Assembly: GCF_005404945.1 (NCBI RefSeq)
Contig: NZ_BJDG01000002.1
Location: 62,001-126,000, forward strand
Origin: Lactiplantibacillus pingfangensis
GTDB lineage: Bacteria > Bacillota > Bacilli > Lactobacillales > Lactobacillaceae
Direction: 5' to 3'
Length of the DNA stretch: 64,000 nt
How positions within the stretch are numbered: the stretch's first letter is position 1; each line of letters starts with the position of its first letter. This document shows, piece after piece, positions 1 to 7,922 of this stretch. The position numbers were made by a program, and so were the translations under genes. The notes under the pieces were generated by a model that worked only from the letters and a program-made list of their open reading frames with translations, had not been told where the DNA came from and searched no databases.

Positions 1-532
1 TAAATTTGAGGCCGTGACGCCGCAACTCCTACCAATCCTGGAAGCGAGTGGCCTAACCTTTTATCCGCATATTGCCAAGCACTTGCGTCGCTTCAAGAAT
101 CCACCCGTCGACACCTGGGTAGCTTTCAGTGAGAATAAGCGCAGTTACAAAGCATTGCCGCATTTTGAATTAGGATTGTGGCCGGATCGTCTGTTTTGTT
201 ATTTTGACATTCTTGATGAGGGGAAAGCTGCAGTGCAGGCAAGCATCACGCCGGCAGACTTACAAAAGCTATTCAGTCAATTGCCTAGCGACTATTTAAT
301 TAGTCATGATCACAGCGTCGCGAAGATGCAGCCGGCAACACCTGAAGCAATCACCGCGGTGCTTGACCGCTTTGCACAATATAAGCACAGCGAATTAGTA
401 GCTGGACGGGCCATTATGCTGGACTCGCCACTGTTAGCCGATGAAGCGGCACAATTAGCCTTTATCCAAGAGACCTTCAAAACACTACTGCCAATTTATT
501 TACCAATTATGGCTGGGGTAGGGAGAAAATAG
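1..532 (+). CDS. DUF1054/UPF0637 family protein (YktB-like), 5' end outside window
   Basis: The frame is open from the first bases, so the true start lies upstream; about 177 residues are visible to the TAG at 530-532. The stretches AKHLRRFKNPPVDTWVAF and GLWPDRLFCYFDI fit the signature I remember for the DUF1054 family (B. subtilis YktB, roughly 210 residues), so about 30 N-terminal residues are missing. The family has no established biochemical function. The gene is followed by a structured repeat (581-780) rather than a simple terminator. Family assignment is from remembered motifs only. Confidence 0.8.
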   Translation, partial: KFEAVTPQLLPILEASGLTFYPHIAKHLRRFKNPPVDTWVAFSENKRSYKALPHFELGLWPDRLFCYFDILDEGKAAVQASITPADLQKLFSQLPSDYLISHDHSVAKMQPATPEAITAVLDRFAQYKHSELVAGRAIMLDSPLLADEAAQLAFIQETFKTLLPIYLPIMAGVGRK

Positions 533-580
533 CCGACTGGGCTTTTCCCAAAGCATAAAGACTCCAAGATAAAAGTTTTT

Positions 581-780
581 GAACGAGTCCCGCCAGTCAG
601 TCGGTTAGTATTACCGAGCTGGGACCGGTTGGCGCCAAAAAGCGGTCGCCAACCTCACTTTCAAGCTTTGCCAAAGGCAGCAAAGCTTGAAAGATGTCTA
701 TTCTCTAAGCCGAGCAATGCACTCAGCTAAGAGAATTTTCAGCACGTCCACACTAACCGACTGACTTCTGGGGTGGGTCA
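581..780 (+). repeat. Structured non-coding element, copy E1
   Basis: A 15-bp perfect closing stem (595-609 with 752-766) encloses three hairpins: 627-634/647-654 (8 bp), 658-672/676-693 (12 bp plus a bulged GCC/GGC) and 700-710/726-736. It shares with five other cores in the window a GGGAC (621-625) before arm 1, a GCC...GCGGT loop in arm 1, and CCTCA after it. No terminal inverted repeats or target duplication were recognised. The ORFs inside are by-products of the hairpins. Whether it acts as RNA or is only a DNA repeat is unknown. Confidence 0.75.
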
Positions 781-802
781 TTCGATCAAGGCTGTTTTAT
801 TA

Positions 803-842
803 CTAAAGTAATGTCAATACAATCATACTGACGTTATTTTAG
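803..842. terminator. Hairpin between two structured repeats, possible terminator
   Basis: 803-816 and 829-842 form a 14-bp stem with two wobble or mismatch positions and a 12-base loop. T-rich DNA follows on both sides. It could end transcription from the DUF1054 gene or be part of the flanking repeats. Confidence 0.45.
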
Positions 843-860
843 TTTGTCTTTACTGTCAAG

Positions 861-1032
861 CTGCAGGTGGTGTGTCGTGGAATTTACTGTGTGGGTGGCG
901 TTAGCGCATGCAGGTTGCGCTTACACCACGGGCGCCTTTCAAGACTTGTTTTTAAGGCTTGAAAGCGAGGTTCCAGACCGCACTTTAGGCTGGAACTGTC
1001 CCCCACAGTAAATGGAATGACACACCACCGAA
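861..1032 (-). repeat. Structured non-coding element, copy E2 (reverse orientation)
   Basis: The outer stem pairs 866-876 with 1019-1029 (11 bp), then about 9 more bp inside. Inner arms read on the minus strand: 970-976/990-996 (7 bp, loop with GCGGT), 936-943/958-965 (8 bp), and a third arm around 892-928. It has the family marks GGGAC (as GTCCC at 998-1002) and CCTCG after arm 1, so it belongs with E1 although the stem sequences differ. A 67-codon minus-strand ORF through it is not credible. Confidence 0.75.
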
Positions 1033-1069
1033 AGCGGCCTAGTTTAGGTTGATCTCCAGCCTCAAGATA

Positions 1070-1104
1070 CAAAAAAACACGCCGCAATTGCGACGTGTTT
1101 TAAT
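1070..1104 (-). terminator. Intrinsic terminator of rpsD
   Basis: On the minus strand the hairpin ACACGTCGC-AATT-GCGGCGTGT is followed by a run of T. It lies about 10 bases past the rpsD stop. Confidence 0.85.
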
Positions 1105-1113
1105 AACTGGAAA

Positions 1114-1722
1114 TTAAAGTTTGTTGTAGTATTCAACGATAAGTGATTCGTCGATGTCTGCTTCAAGTTCTTCACGTTGTGGTAAGCGAGTTAATGAACC
1201 TTCAAGCTTATCAGCGTCGAATTGAACGAAGTTAGGACGTGAAACAACGGCTTCAACTGCACCGGTGATGACGATTAACTTCTTAGACTTTTCACGAACT
1301 GAGACAACTTGGCCGACTTGCACTTCGTATGAAGGGATGTCAACACGTTTGCCATCAACAGTGATGTGACCATGGTTAACCAATTGACGAGCTTGGCGAC
1401 GAGTGGTAGCCAAACCTAAGCGGTAAACCATGTTGTCTAAACGACGTTCGAGTAAGATCATGAAGTTAACACCATGCTTACCTTCGCGGATTTTACCAGC
1501 TTTGATAAATAAGTTAGAGAATTGACGTTCAGTTAAACCGTACATCATCCGTAACTTTTGCTTTTCACGTAATTGGGTACCGTATTCAGAAAGCTTTGAG
1601 TGACGACCTTGACCATGATCACCAGGTGCATAAGGGCGACGAGCTAATTCTTTACCAGTACCTGAAAGAGACATTCCCAAACGACGGGAGATCTTCCAAC
1701 TTGGACCTGTATAACGAGACAT
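1114..1722 (-). CDS. rpsD: 30S ribosomal protein S4
   Basis: 202 residues, typical for Firmicute S4. The N-terminus is [19 protein letters not shown], followed by the rRNA-binding region, and an S4 RNA-binding fold at about residues 90-155 ([11 protein letters not shown]...[17 protein letters not shown]). S4 is a primary 16S rRNA binder in 30S assembly. The start is fixed by GGAGG about 6 bases upstream (minus strand, near 1730). The gene is monocistronic, with its own promoter (1901-1929) and terminator. In Bacilli S4 represses its own mRNA through the leader; the leader here, about 170 nt, is long enough for that. Confidence 0.98.
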   Translation of the reverse strand: MSRYTGPSWKISRRLGMSLSGTGKELARRPYAPGDHGQGRHSKLSEYGTQLREKQKLRMMYGLTERQFSNLFIKAGKIREGKHGVNFMILLERRLDNMVYRLGLATTRRQARQLVNHGHITVDGKRVDIPSYEVQVGQVVSVREKSKKLIVITGAVEAVVSRPNFVQFDADKLEGSLTRLPQREELEADIDESLIVEYYNKL

Positions 1723-1735
1723 ATGTTGTTTCCTC

Positions 1736-1894
1736 CAATAATTTTAGTTGGAGTAAAATAATCCGATGTGAGTTCGATATTCGTTCAGATTGAACTGCAG
1801 TTTTCGCCATTGCAGCCGCAGGTTACTAACTGACCAATAAGTGGCACCAATCTGTTGACGAGCTTACCCACTCACTGCTGCATTATTTTACACA
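1736..1894 (-). promoter_or_regulatory. rpsD 5' leader, candidate S4 autoregulatory RNA
   Basis: Between the predicted start of transcription near 1894 and the rpsD ribosome binding site lie about 160 nt with no ORF, containing short self-complementary segments such as CTGC...GCAG around 1795-1825. Firmicute rpsD leaders are known to be bound by S4. I did not establish the pseudoknot, so this rests on position and length. Confidence 0.4.
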
Positions 1895-1900
1895 AAGAGT

Positions 1901-1929
1901 AGCATAGCATGCCGACTTACTTTAGTCAA
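1901..1929 (-). promoter_or_regulatory. rpsD promoter
   Basis: On the minus strand TTGACT (1924-1929), a 17-bp spacer and TATGCT (1901-1906) make a good sigma-A promoter. The -35 box overlaps the last codons of the neighbouring gene. Confidence 0.75.
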
Positions 1930-2383
1930 TGTGTTGCACGAGGATCTTCGCGAATTCGGCGAGCTCTAATTCATTTTCGGCCGTGAAACGGTCAAGTGAA
2001 GGGGAGTCGATATCCATGACGCCAATTTTGCGACCGTTTTTAGTTAGTGGCACGACAATTTCGGCGTTACTAGCACTGTCGCAAGCGATGTGCCCAGGGA
2101 ACTCATGAACGTTGGCCACCCGGTGAACTTGTTGGTCTTTAAAGGCCGTTCCGACAACGCCGGCGCCGACTTTAATGTGCATACAGGCAACCTTGCCTTG
2201 GAACGGGCCAAGATCTAGTGTTTCAGTTTCGGAATTATAAAGGTAGAAACCAGCCCAATTGAGGTCGGTGTATGTGTCGTTAATTAACGCACTGGCATTG
2301 GCTAAATTCGCCACCAAGTTAGTTTCGTGATAAAGCAGGGCGTCTAATTGTTGGTTCATGAGTGAAGTTTGGGTCTCTGACAT
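1922..2383 (-). CDS. Free methionine-(R)-sulfoxide reductase, GAF domain (YtsP/MsrC type)
   Basis: 153 residues forming one GAF domain. Family knowledge: these enzymes reduce free Met-R-sulfoxide in the cytosol. C67 (GKVACMHI) and C101 (GHIACDSAS) are 34 residues apart, the same spacing as catalytic C84 and C118 of E. coli MsrC. The third cysteine of the E. coli enzyme (GRGVCGTA) is absent; this protein reads GAGVVGTA. A clear AGGAGG lies 7 bases before the start. Position next to rpsD matches ytsP-rpsD of Bacillus. The gene is read divergently from ezrA. Confidence 0.88.
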   Translation of the reverse strand: MSETQTSLMNQQLDALLYHETNLVANLANASALINDTYTDLNWAGFYLYNSETETLDLGPFQGKVACMHIKVGAGVVGTAFKDQQVHRVANVHEFPGHIACDSASNAEIVVPLTKNGRKIGVMDIDSPSLDRFTAENELELAEFAKILVQHID

Positions 2384-2435
2384 GAAAAATCCTCCTATAA
2401 GTTGACAATTTCATACTGATTGATAATTGCGGGTA

Positions 2436-2444
2436 TGCTATAAT
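2436..2444 (+). promoter_or_regulatory. Extended -10 promoter of ezrA
   Basis: TGCTATAAT, a perfect extended -10, lies about 110 bases before the ezrA start. The nearest -35-like words (TTGACA 2402-2407, TTGATA 2420-2425) are badly spaced, so the extended -10 probably carries recognition. Confidence 0.6.
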
Positions 2445-2555
2445 TTAGGTTAGATTTTAATTGGAAATTAAGCAAAAAGCAAGGCTGCGGTTCGACAGGG
2501 TGAATCCGCAACCAAACGAGCTGTCATTAATTTAATTTAAGTAAGGGGTATTCAT

Positions 2556-4268
2556 ATGCAAGTAGCAATCGGTATTGTGGTTGTCGCGCTTGTGATTTAC
2601 GCTGCGATCAAGGGCTTTCAACTGTACATAGATAAACAGGTTCGACAGTTAACGGCACAGAAACAGGCGTTAGTCGAACAAGCTCAGGCAATCGACTTTG
2701 AAAAAATCGAAGGACTAGCCTTAACCGGCGGATCACTGGCAAAACTAGAAACGCTGCAAAATGATGGGCAGGTCTTACGGAATGATCGTTTGCCAGCCAT
2801 TGATGAGCGCTTAACCGAAATTACTGCCGCCGCCCACAGTATTAAGTTTATGGACGCCAACCAGAACATTAAAAAGGTGACACAATCTTTAACTGCAATT
2901 GAAACGAAGATTGGGACGATTACCGAAGGGTTGCAAGCTTTAGATAATGCTGATCAAGCGCACCGGCAAGCGGTTGCCCGCTTGGAGAAAAAGTATCAGG
3001 ACTTGCGTAAAACGTTGCTTTCGCAAAACTTTTCTTTCGGACCTAGTATTGACCGCTTGGAAGATCAACTGGCCAACTTGGAGAGTGATTTTGACAAGTT
3101 TTCTCAATTAGCCAAAGCTGGCGATCATGACGCAGCGGAACAAGTCTTAGATAAATTGCGGCATGATACGAGTGCCTTGGAAATGGATATTGATCGCGTG
3201 CCACCGATCTATAAAGATTTAGTCAGCGGTTTCCCAGATCAATTGAGCGAACTTGAAACTGGTTATCAACAATTGACTGAGCAACATTTTCATTTTGAAG
3301 TTGCGAAGATTGAACCAGAAATTCATGCGTTGACCAAGGCGATTGATGACAACATTAAGTTACTCGGTGAGTTGCGTGTTTCCGACGCTGAGGCTGGCAA
3401 CCATGCCATCGAAAAACGGATTGATCATTTATACGACGTGATGCAAGTTGAAATTGATGCCAAAGCGGTCGTCGATCAAAAGCAAGACGAAATCAGTCAA
3501 TTCTTGACGCATGCCACGAATCAAAATCAACGGCTACAAGTTGAACTGGACCGTTTAGCGCAAAGTTATGCGTTAAATGATCATGAAGTTGAACGGACGC
3601 GTGAACTTGGCGAACAGCTTAAAAATATTCAAGCCGTTTTTCAGGCGGACACGACCGCGTTGACGACGAATCAGGCGGTATTCAGTGAAATTGCCGGTCA
3701 CTATGTTGATCAAGATAAACAATTGACTGGGATTGAAGCTGAACAGGTGGCCATCAATGATGCCGTCGCCGGTTTAGCTGCCGAAGAAGCCAAGGCACAC
3801 GACACGTTACAACGGTTTGACTTTGAAATTCATGCGATCAAACGCCAAGTGGAAAACTTGAATTTACCGGGCTTACCAAAAGATTACCTCGATTATTTCA
3901 TGGTTGTCACTAAAGAAATTGAGCGCTTAGATCACGATATTAATAAATTAGTAATTAATATGGATGACATCACCAAACAACTCATTGTGATTCAAGCGGA
4001 TATGGCAACGTTGAAAGAGAAGACGACTGATTTGATTGATTCAGCCGTGTTGTCGGAACAGTTGTTACAATATGCCAATCGCTATAAAACCAATCATGAA
4101 GAAGTTCAGGAAGCCAGTGTTGAAGCACAACGATTATTTAATGAAGAACATGATTATGCACATAGCTTAGAAGTGATTGCGACGGCCGTTGATAAAGTCG
4201 ACGCGGGCGCTTATAAGCGAATTGAAGACAGTTATTACACGCAAAAGCAAGCTGAGTCACAGTCATAA
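2556..4268 (+). CDS. ezrA: Septation ring formation regulator EzrA
   Basis: 570 residues, the usual length. One N-terminal membrane helix (about residues 3-22, VAIGIVVVALVIYAAIKGF) is followed by an all-helical, heptad-rich cytoplasmic body, the spectrin-like architecture of EzrA. It acts at the membrane and binds FtsZ, preventing extra Z-rings and joining the division machinery. It is placed just before the cysteine desulfurase and thiI genes, as I remember for other lactobacilli. A terminator follows at 4279-4306, so it is mainly its own unit. Confidence 0.93.
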   Translation: MQVAIGIVVVALVIYAAIKGFQLYIDKQVRQLTAQKQALVEQAQAIDFEKIEGLALTGGSLAKLETLQNDGQVLRNDRLPAIDERLTEITAAAHSIKFMDANQNIKKVTQSLTAIETKIGTITEGLQALDNADQAHRQAVARLEKKYQDLRKTLLSQNFSFGPSIDRLEDQLANLESDFDKFSQLAKAGDHDAAEQVLDKLRHDTSALEMDIDRVPPIYKDLVSGFPDQLSELETGYQQLTEQHFHFEVAKIEPEIHALTKAIDDNIKLLGELRVSDAEAGNHAIEKRIDHLYDVMQVEIDAKAVVDQKQDEISQFLTHATNQNQRLQVELDRLAQSYALNDHEVERTRELGEQLKNIQAVFQADTTALTTNQAVFSEIAGHYVDQDKQLTGIEAEQVAINDAVAGLAAEEAKAHDTLQRFDFEIHAIKRQVENLNLPGLPKDYLDYFMVVTKEIERLDHDINKLVINMDDITKQLIVIQADMATLKEKTTDLIDSAVLSEQLLQYANRYKTNHEEVQEASVEAQRLFNEEHDYAHSLEVIATAVDKVDAGAYKRIEDSYYTQKQAESQS

Positions 4269-4278
4269 GCAGTCATTG

Positions 4279-4306
4279 AGGCCACTGTCAAAAGGTGGCC
4301 TTTTGC
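4279..4306 (+). terminator. Terminator after ezrA
   Basis: AGGCCAC (4280-4286) pairs with GTGGCCT (4296-4302), followed by TTTT. It separates ezrA from the next operon. Confidence 0.75.
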
Positions 4307-4327
4307 TTGGACTCGAAACAAAAAGGC

Positions 4328-4355
4328 TTGTTTCACGGCGGTTATTTGGTATAAT
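4328..4355 (+). promoter_or_regulatory. Promoter of the cysteine desulfurase-thiI operon
   Basis: TTGTTT (4328-4333), 16 bases, TATAAT (4350-4355), about 65 bases before the start codon. Confidence 0.65.
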
Positions 4356-4419
4356 TGCAAAGAATTCTTATCGAAAGTCCGTGCTTAGTACGGCTTTTAG
4401 GGAAAGTGAAGGCTTTAGA

Positions 4420-5574
4420 ATGATTTATTTTGATAATAGTGCGACGACCCAAGCCGCACCATCAGTAGTGGAGACCTATGCGAAGGTCTCGCAACAAGTT
4501 TGGGGTAATCCATCTAGTCTGCACAACTTTGGTGAAACGGCTTTTCATTTATTAGAACAGTCGCGTCAACAAATTGCCGACTTGATTGGGGCTAAACCAA
4601 ATGAAATCTTCTTTACCTCTGGTGGGACGGAAGGTGACAACTGGGTTGTGAAGGGCACCGCGATGGCCAAGCGAACATTTGGCAAACATTTAATTACGAC
4701 TGCGGTGGAACACCCGGCGATTCATAATTCGATGGAACAGCTGAAAGAACTCGGCTTTGACGTCACTTACTTGCCAGTGGACAAAGAAGGTCGCATTTCG
4801 ATTGCTGACTTGAAAGCTGCCATTCGACCAGATACAATTCTGGTTTCCGTTATGGCAGTTAACAATGAAATTGGGACGATTCAACCGCTGACTGAAGTGG
4901 CTGACGTCTTAAAGCAATACCCAAAGATTCATTTTCATATTGATGCGGTCCAAGGAATTGGTAAAGGCATTCAAGACATGATTATGAATGACCGCGTGGA
5001 TTTTGTGACCTTTTCGGGGCATAAGTTCCATGCGCCTCGGGGTGTCGGCTTCATCTATGCCCGCCAAGGTCGCAAGCTAGCACCGCTGATGACGGGTGGC
5101 GGTCAAGAAAATAATTGGCGTTCTGGGACTGAAAATGTTCCCGCAATTGCTGGGATGGCAAAAGCGTTACGGCTGTTATTAACGGATGAACCTGAAAAAG
5201 TTGCTCGTGAACGGGCCATCAAACAGCGGATTTATGACCATATTACGACTTTCAACAAAGTGACGATTTTCAGTCAACCGACTGACGGCTTTGCGCCCCA
5301 TATTTTATGTTTCACGATTAACGGGGTGCGTGGCGAAACCATCGTCCACGCGTTTGAAGATCAGGGGATTTATATTTCGACCACGAGTGCTTGCTCATCT
5401 AAGAAGCACTTGGCTTCAAGCACGTTAATGGCGATGCATACGCCGGAAGCCGTCGCGACTAGTGCGATTCGGATTAGTCTGGATGAAAATAATACCTTAG
5501 CGGAAGCCGACGAATTTAACAAGGTGTTCGATAACTTATATAAAAAGTTTTCTAAAATTAACGCAGACGCCTAA
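4420..5574 (+). CDS. iscS: Cysteine desulfurase (IscS/NifS type, ThiI partner)
   Basis: 384 residues from ATG 4420. The reading frame stays open 81 codons further up, but that part has no family resemblance and crosses the terminator and promoter. This is a PLP enzyme converting cysteine to alanine plus enzyme-bound persulfide: YFDNSATT at the N-terminus, PLP lysine K202 in FSGHKFH, catalytic C325 in TTSACSSKK. Followed after 17 bases by thiI, so the main client is probably tRNA 4-thiouridine synthesis; in B. subtilis the thiI-linked paralogue is called NifZ. No SUF or ISC scaffold genes are nearby. Confidence 0.93.
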   Translation: MIYFDNSATTQAAPSVVETYAKVSQQVWGNPSSLHNFGETAFHLLEQSRQQIADLIGAKPNEIFFTSGGTEGDNWVVKGTAMAKRTFGKHLITTAVEHPAIHNSMEQLKELGFDVTYLPVDKEGRISIADLKAAIRPDTILVSVMAVNNEIGTIQPLTEVADVLKQYPKIHFHIDAVQGIGKGIQDMIMNDRVDFVTFSGHKFHAPRGVGFIYARQGRKLAPLMTGGGQENNWRSGTENVPAIAGMAKALRLLLTDEPEKVARERAIKQRIYDHITTFNKVTIFSQPTDGFAPHILCFTINGVRGETIVHAFEDQGIYISTTSACSSKKHLASSTLMAMHTPEAVATSAIRISLDENNTLAEADEFNKVFDNLYKKFSKINADA

Positions 5575-5591
5575 CTGAAAGGAACTTGTCC

Positions 5592-6809
5592 ATGCAATAC
5601 ACTGAAATTATGGTGCGTTACGGTGAACTCTCAACTAAAGGTAAAAATAAACGTAACTTTATTGATAGTTTAGGCCGTAACGTCCGCAAAGCACTGCACG
5701 ATTTTCCAGAACTTAAAGTTCATGCAGACCGTGACCGGATGCATATCGCTTTAAATGGCGAAGATGCTGCCAAAGTGATCGGTCGCTTGAAGCTCGTTTT
5801 TGGGATTCAAAACTTTTCTCCTAGTATCCGCGTGCCCCAAGAGATGGACGCGGTCTATGCAACGGCGATTGAAATGGTTAAGGCACAATTTAAACCAGGC
5901 ATGACGTTTAAAGTATACACGCGTCGTTCCGATCATAACTTCGAATATGACACGAATGCCATTAATGATATGTTGGGTGGTCAAATTTTAGATCACGTTG
6001 ACGGGATTCAAGTTAAAATGAAGCAACCGGATATTGTGATTCGTGTCGAAGTGCGTCCTAATGGGATTTTCTTGTCGTCCGAAACGATTCAAGGTGCTGG
6101 TGGGTTGCCAGTTGGGACGGCCGGCAAAGGGATGTTGATGTTATCTGGCGGGATTGATTCGCCAGTTGCCGGTTACCTTGGCATGAAGCGTGGCGTTAAC
6201 ATGGAAATGGTTCATTTCTTCAGTCCGCCATACACGAGTGAACAAGCACTAGCTAAGGCGAAGCAATTGGCATCAACTTTGGCCAGCTATTCTGGTAGCG
6301 TGAAGTTTATCCAGATTCCATTTACGGAAATCCAAGAAGAGATTAAAGAAAAAGTCCCTGAAGGTTATCTGATGACCGTTCAACGTCGCTTGATGATGCG
6401 TTTGATGGATGCCATTACGCGTGAACGTCACGGTAAAGCCATTTTTAATGGGGAATCCTTAGGACAAGTGGCGTCACAAACGATGGATAGTATGATTGCC
6501 ATCAATGATGTCACGGCGTTGCCAGTGTTGCGACCAGTGATTTCAATGGATAAGACTGAAATCATTAAGATCGCCGAAGAGATTGACACTTACAACTTGT
6601 CAATCATGCCATTTGAAGATTGTTGCACGATTTTTGCGCCACCGGCACCAAAGACCCATCCTAAGCTTGATCGTTCGCGTGCTTATGAAGAACGGATTGA
6701 TGTTGACGGGTTGATGCAACGTGCGATGGCCGGCATTAAAGTGACAGAAATCAAACCTGGCGAGAATTACATGAATACTCAAGAAGAAGTTTTTGCAGAA
6801 TTGCTGTAA
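5592..6809 (+). CDS. thiI: tRNA 4-thiouridine synthase ThiI
   Basis: 405 residues from ATG 5592; AAAGGA sits 9 bases upstream, whereas a TTG at 5586 would be only 3 bases from it. Order: ferredoxin-like/THUMP region (about 1-165), then PP-loop ATPase with [11 protein letters not shown] (SGGxDS) near residue 180, and FEDCCTIF near 340. It adenylates U8 of tRNA and receives sulfur from the desulfurase encoded just upstream. The C-terminal rhodanese domain of the longer E. coli protein (about 480 aa) is missing, as in other Firmicutes, so a role in thiazole synthesis is unlikely. Confidence 0.95.
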   Translation: MQYTEIMVRYGELSTKGKNKRNFIDSLGRNVRKALHDFPELKVHADRDRMHIALNGEDAAKVIGRLKLVFGIQNFSPSIRVPQEMDAVYATAIEMVKAQFKPGMTFKVYTRRSDHNFEYDTNAINDMLGGQILDHVDGIQVKMKQPDIVIRVEVRPNGIFLSSETIQGAGGLPVGTAGKGMLMLSGGIDSPVAGYLGMKRGVNMEMVHFFSPPYTSEQALAKAKQLASTLASYSGSVKFIQIPFTEIQEEIKEKVPEGYLMTVQRRLMMRLMDAITRERHGKAIFNGESLGQVASQTMDSMIAINDVTALPVLRPVISMDKTEIIKIAEEIDTYNLSIMPFEDCCTIFAPPAPKTHPKLDRSRAYEERIDVDGLMQRAMAGIKVTEIKPGENYMNTQEEVFAELL

Positions 6810-6829
6810 AATTCCAGTTTATGATAATT

Positions 6830-7140
6830 AAAGGTTGCAAGATTAAACTCGTGAGTAAGTCTTACCGTGTCGATGATTAGGGTATGAAGATTAGTTGCCA
6901 TGGCCGCTTCCAGTCGCCACTGATAACATGCGGCCGTGGGACCGGGTCAAGCCTGAGAAACGTCTTGATCCTCGCCCGAACCCCTTGCACAACTCGCAAG
7001 TGTCCCGGACCGTCCGTGGCGTAACGCCGGCAAGAAACACGCCGACCCAACGCCACATTCACGACCGATGGGATCACCACTAATTTGGCAGTGCCTGTAT
7101 GACAGTGTTTACGAGTCCTTTTGTTTTTTCCACCTTTAAA
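6830..7140 (+). mobile_element. MITE-like insertion carrying structured core E3, with target duplication
   Basis: The 311-bp insertion is flanked by the direct repeat ATGATAATT (6821-6829 and 7141-7149). The left end AAAGGTTGCAAG and the right end (reverse complement TTTAAAGGTGGAAA) are imperfect terminal inverted repeats. The core has GGGAC (6938-6942), arm 1 6944-6951/6964-6971 (8 bp), CCTCG, a CTTGC/GCAAG arm and a third arm near 7015-7056, closed by 6928-6938 with 7060-7070. It lies between the thiI stop and the terminator at 7161, so it is probably transcribed as part of the thiI 3' UTR. It encodes no protein. Confidence 0.8.
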
Positions 7141-7160
7141 ATGATAATTGAATTCGTCAA

Positions 7161-7198
7161 AAACGCGTTTCAGTTTAACTGCTGAGACGCGTTTTTTT
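7161..7198 (+). terminator. Terminator of the iscS-thiI operon
   Basis: AACGCGTTTCAG / CTGAGACGCGTT hairpin followed by seven T. It stands downstream of insertion E3, so the insertion separated the gene from its original terminator. Confidence 0.85.
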
Positions 7199-7335
7199 AA
7201 TACCTGAGAGCTAAGTACAACGCTGTCAAGTTCAGGCTAGCCAAACTAGTCGCGGTGGAAAAGTGTGGTCATAATTCGACGATTTCTAAAGTTATTGTTT
7301 GCGACTGTCCCGACTTTGCGGTACATTTGAAGCAT

Positions 7336-7350
7336 ACTAGTTGAACTAGT
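7336..7350. promoter_or_regulatory. Perfect 15-bp palindrome upstream of tpx, possible operator
   Basis: ACTAGTT-G-AACTAGT, a 7+1+7 perfect dyad 40 bases before the tpx start, in a 190-bp stretch with no other clear signal. It does not match the PerR box I know. Function unproven. Confidence 0.35.
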
Positions 7351-7389
7351 AATTGTTAGCTTAATCAAGTTATTGAAGGGGTGTTTGCT

Positions 7390-7884
7390 GTGCAAGTATT
7401 ATATCATGATCAGCCGTTAGACTTAGTTGGCGAACCTTTAAAAGATGGTGCTGAATTACCAAAATTTAAAGTGTTCACGACGCATAATGAGAAACTCAAG
7501 ACCAAAGATCTTTTAGGCAAACCCGTGTTGATTTCTGTCATGCCCGATATTGATACTCGGGTCTGCTCGATTCAAACGAAAAAGTTCAATCAACAAGCCG
7601 ACCAGTACCCACATATTCAATTTTTGGCCGTTTCAAATAATTCAATTGCGGATCAAGCTGGCTGGTGTGCCAAGGAAGGCGTCAAAAACTTGACGGTTGT
7701 TTCGGATGAAGACCTTTCCTTCGGCTATGCGACCAATTTATACTTGCCAAATAATGGGACGTTAGCTCGTGCGATTTATGTGGTTGATGCTGCTGGTAAA
7801 GTGGTTTATCACGAAATTGTCCCTGAAATGTCTCATGAACCAAACTATGTCGCCGCTTTAGAAGCTTTAAAGCAATTTGACTAA
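7390..7884 (+). CDS. tpx: Thiol peroxidase (Tpx-type peroxiredoxin)
   Basis: 164 residues from GTG 7390, with GAAGGGG 8 bases upstream. A GTG at 7381 is also in frame but overlaps that ribosome binding site. Family role: reduces H2O2 and alkyl hydroperoxides with thioredoxin in the cytosol. Peroxidatic C59 (PDIDTRVCSIQT) and resolving C93 (AGWCAKEG) are 34 residues apart, the usual Tpx spacing. The active-site loop has R57 where most Tpx have proline (TPVC), while the essential T56 is kept. No clear sigma-A promoter was seen; the palindrome at 7336-7350 may regulate it. Confidence 0.92.
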   Translation: MQVLYHDQPLDLVGEPLKDGAELPKFKVFTTHNEKLKTKDLLGKPVLISVMPDIDTRVCSIQTKKFNQQADQYPHIQFLAVSNNSIADQAGWCAKEGVKNLTVVSDEDLSFGYATNLYLPNNGTLARAIYVVDAAGKVVYHEIVPEMSHEPNYVAALEALKQFD

Positions 7885-7887
7885 GCA

Positions 7888-7916
7888 TTGACGACCGATT
7901 AGAAATTGATTACAAT
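7888..7916 (+). promoter_or_regulatory. valS promoter
   Basis: TTGACG (7888-7893), 17 bases, TACAAT (7911-7916), directly before the T-box leader. Confidence 0.8.
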
Positions 7917-7922
7917 AGGAAC

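Noticed and set aside
884-1087. Minus-strand 67-codon ORF
   Set aside because: It runs through the hairpins of structured element E2 and the rpsD terminator, has no ribosome binding site and no family resemblance.
2402-2407. TTGACA as -35 of ezrA
   Set aside because: It is 31 bases from TATAAT, too far; the extended -10 is the better explanation.
4177-4419. N-terminal extension of the cysteine desulfurase (81 codons)
   Set aside because: It overlaps the end of ezrA, a terminator and a promoter, and has no resemblance to the family.
6877-7083. ORFs on both strands (60-70 codons) in the thiI downstream region, with similar ones at 11199-11624 and 37257-37539
   Set aside because: They occur because GC-rich hairpin cores of the repeat family lack stops; differences between copies follow base pairing, not codons.
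6900-7090. Structured element as a tRNA or tRNA-like gene
   Set aside because: The cloverleaf-like plan lacks a TTCGA T-loop, anticodon arm geometry and a CCA-type acceptor; arms and stem are too long.
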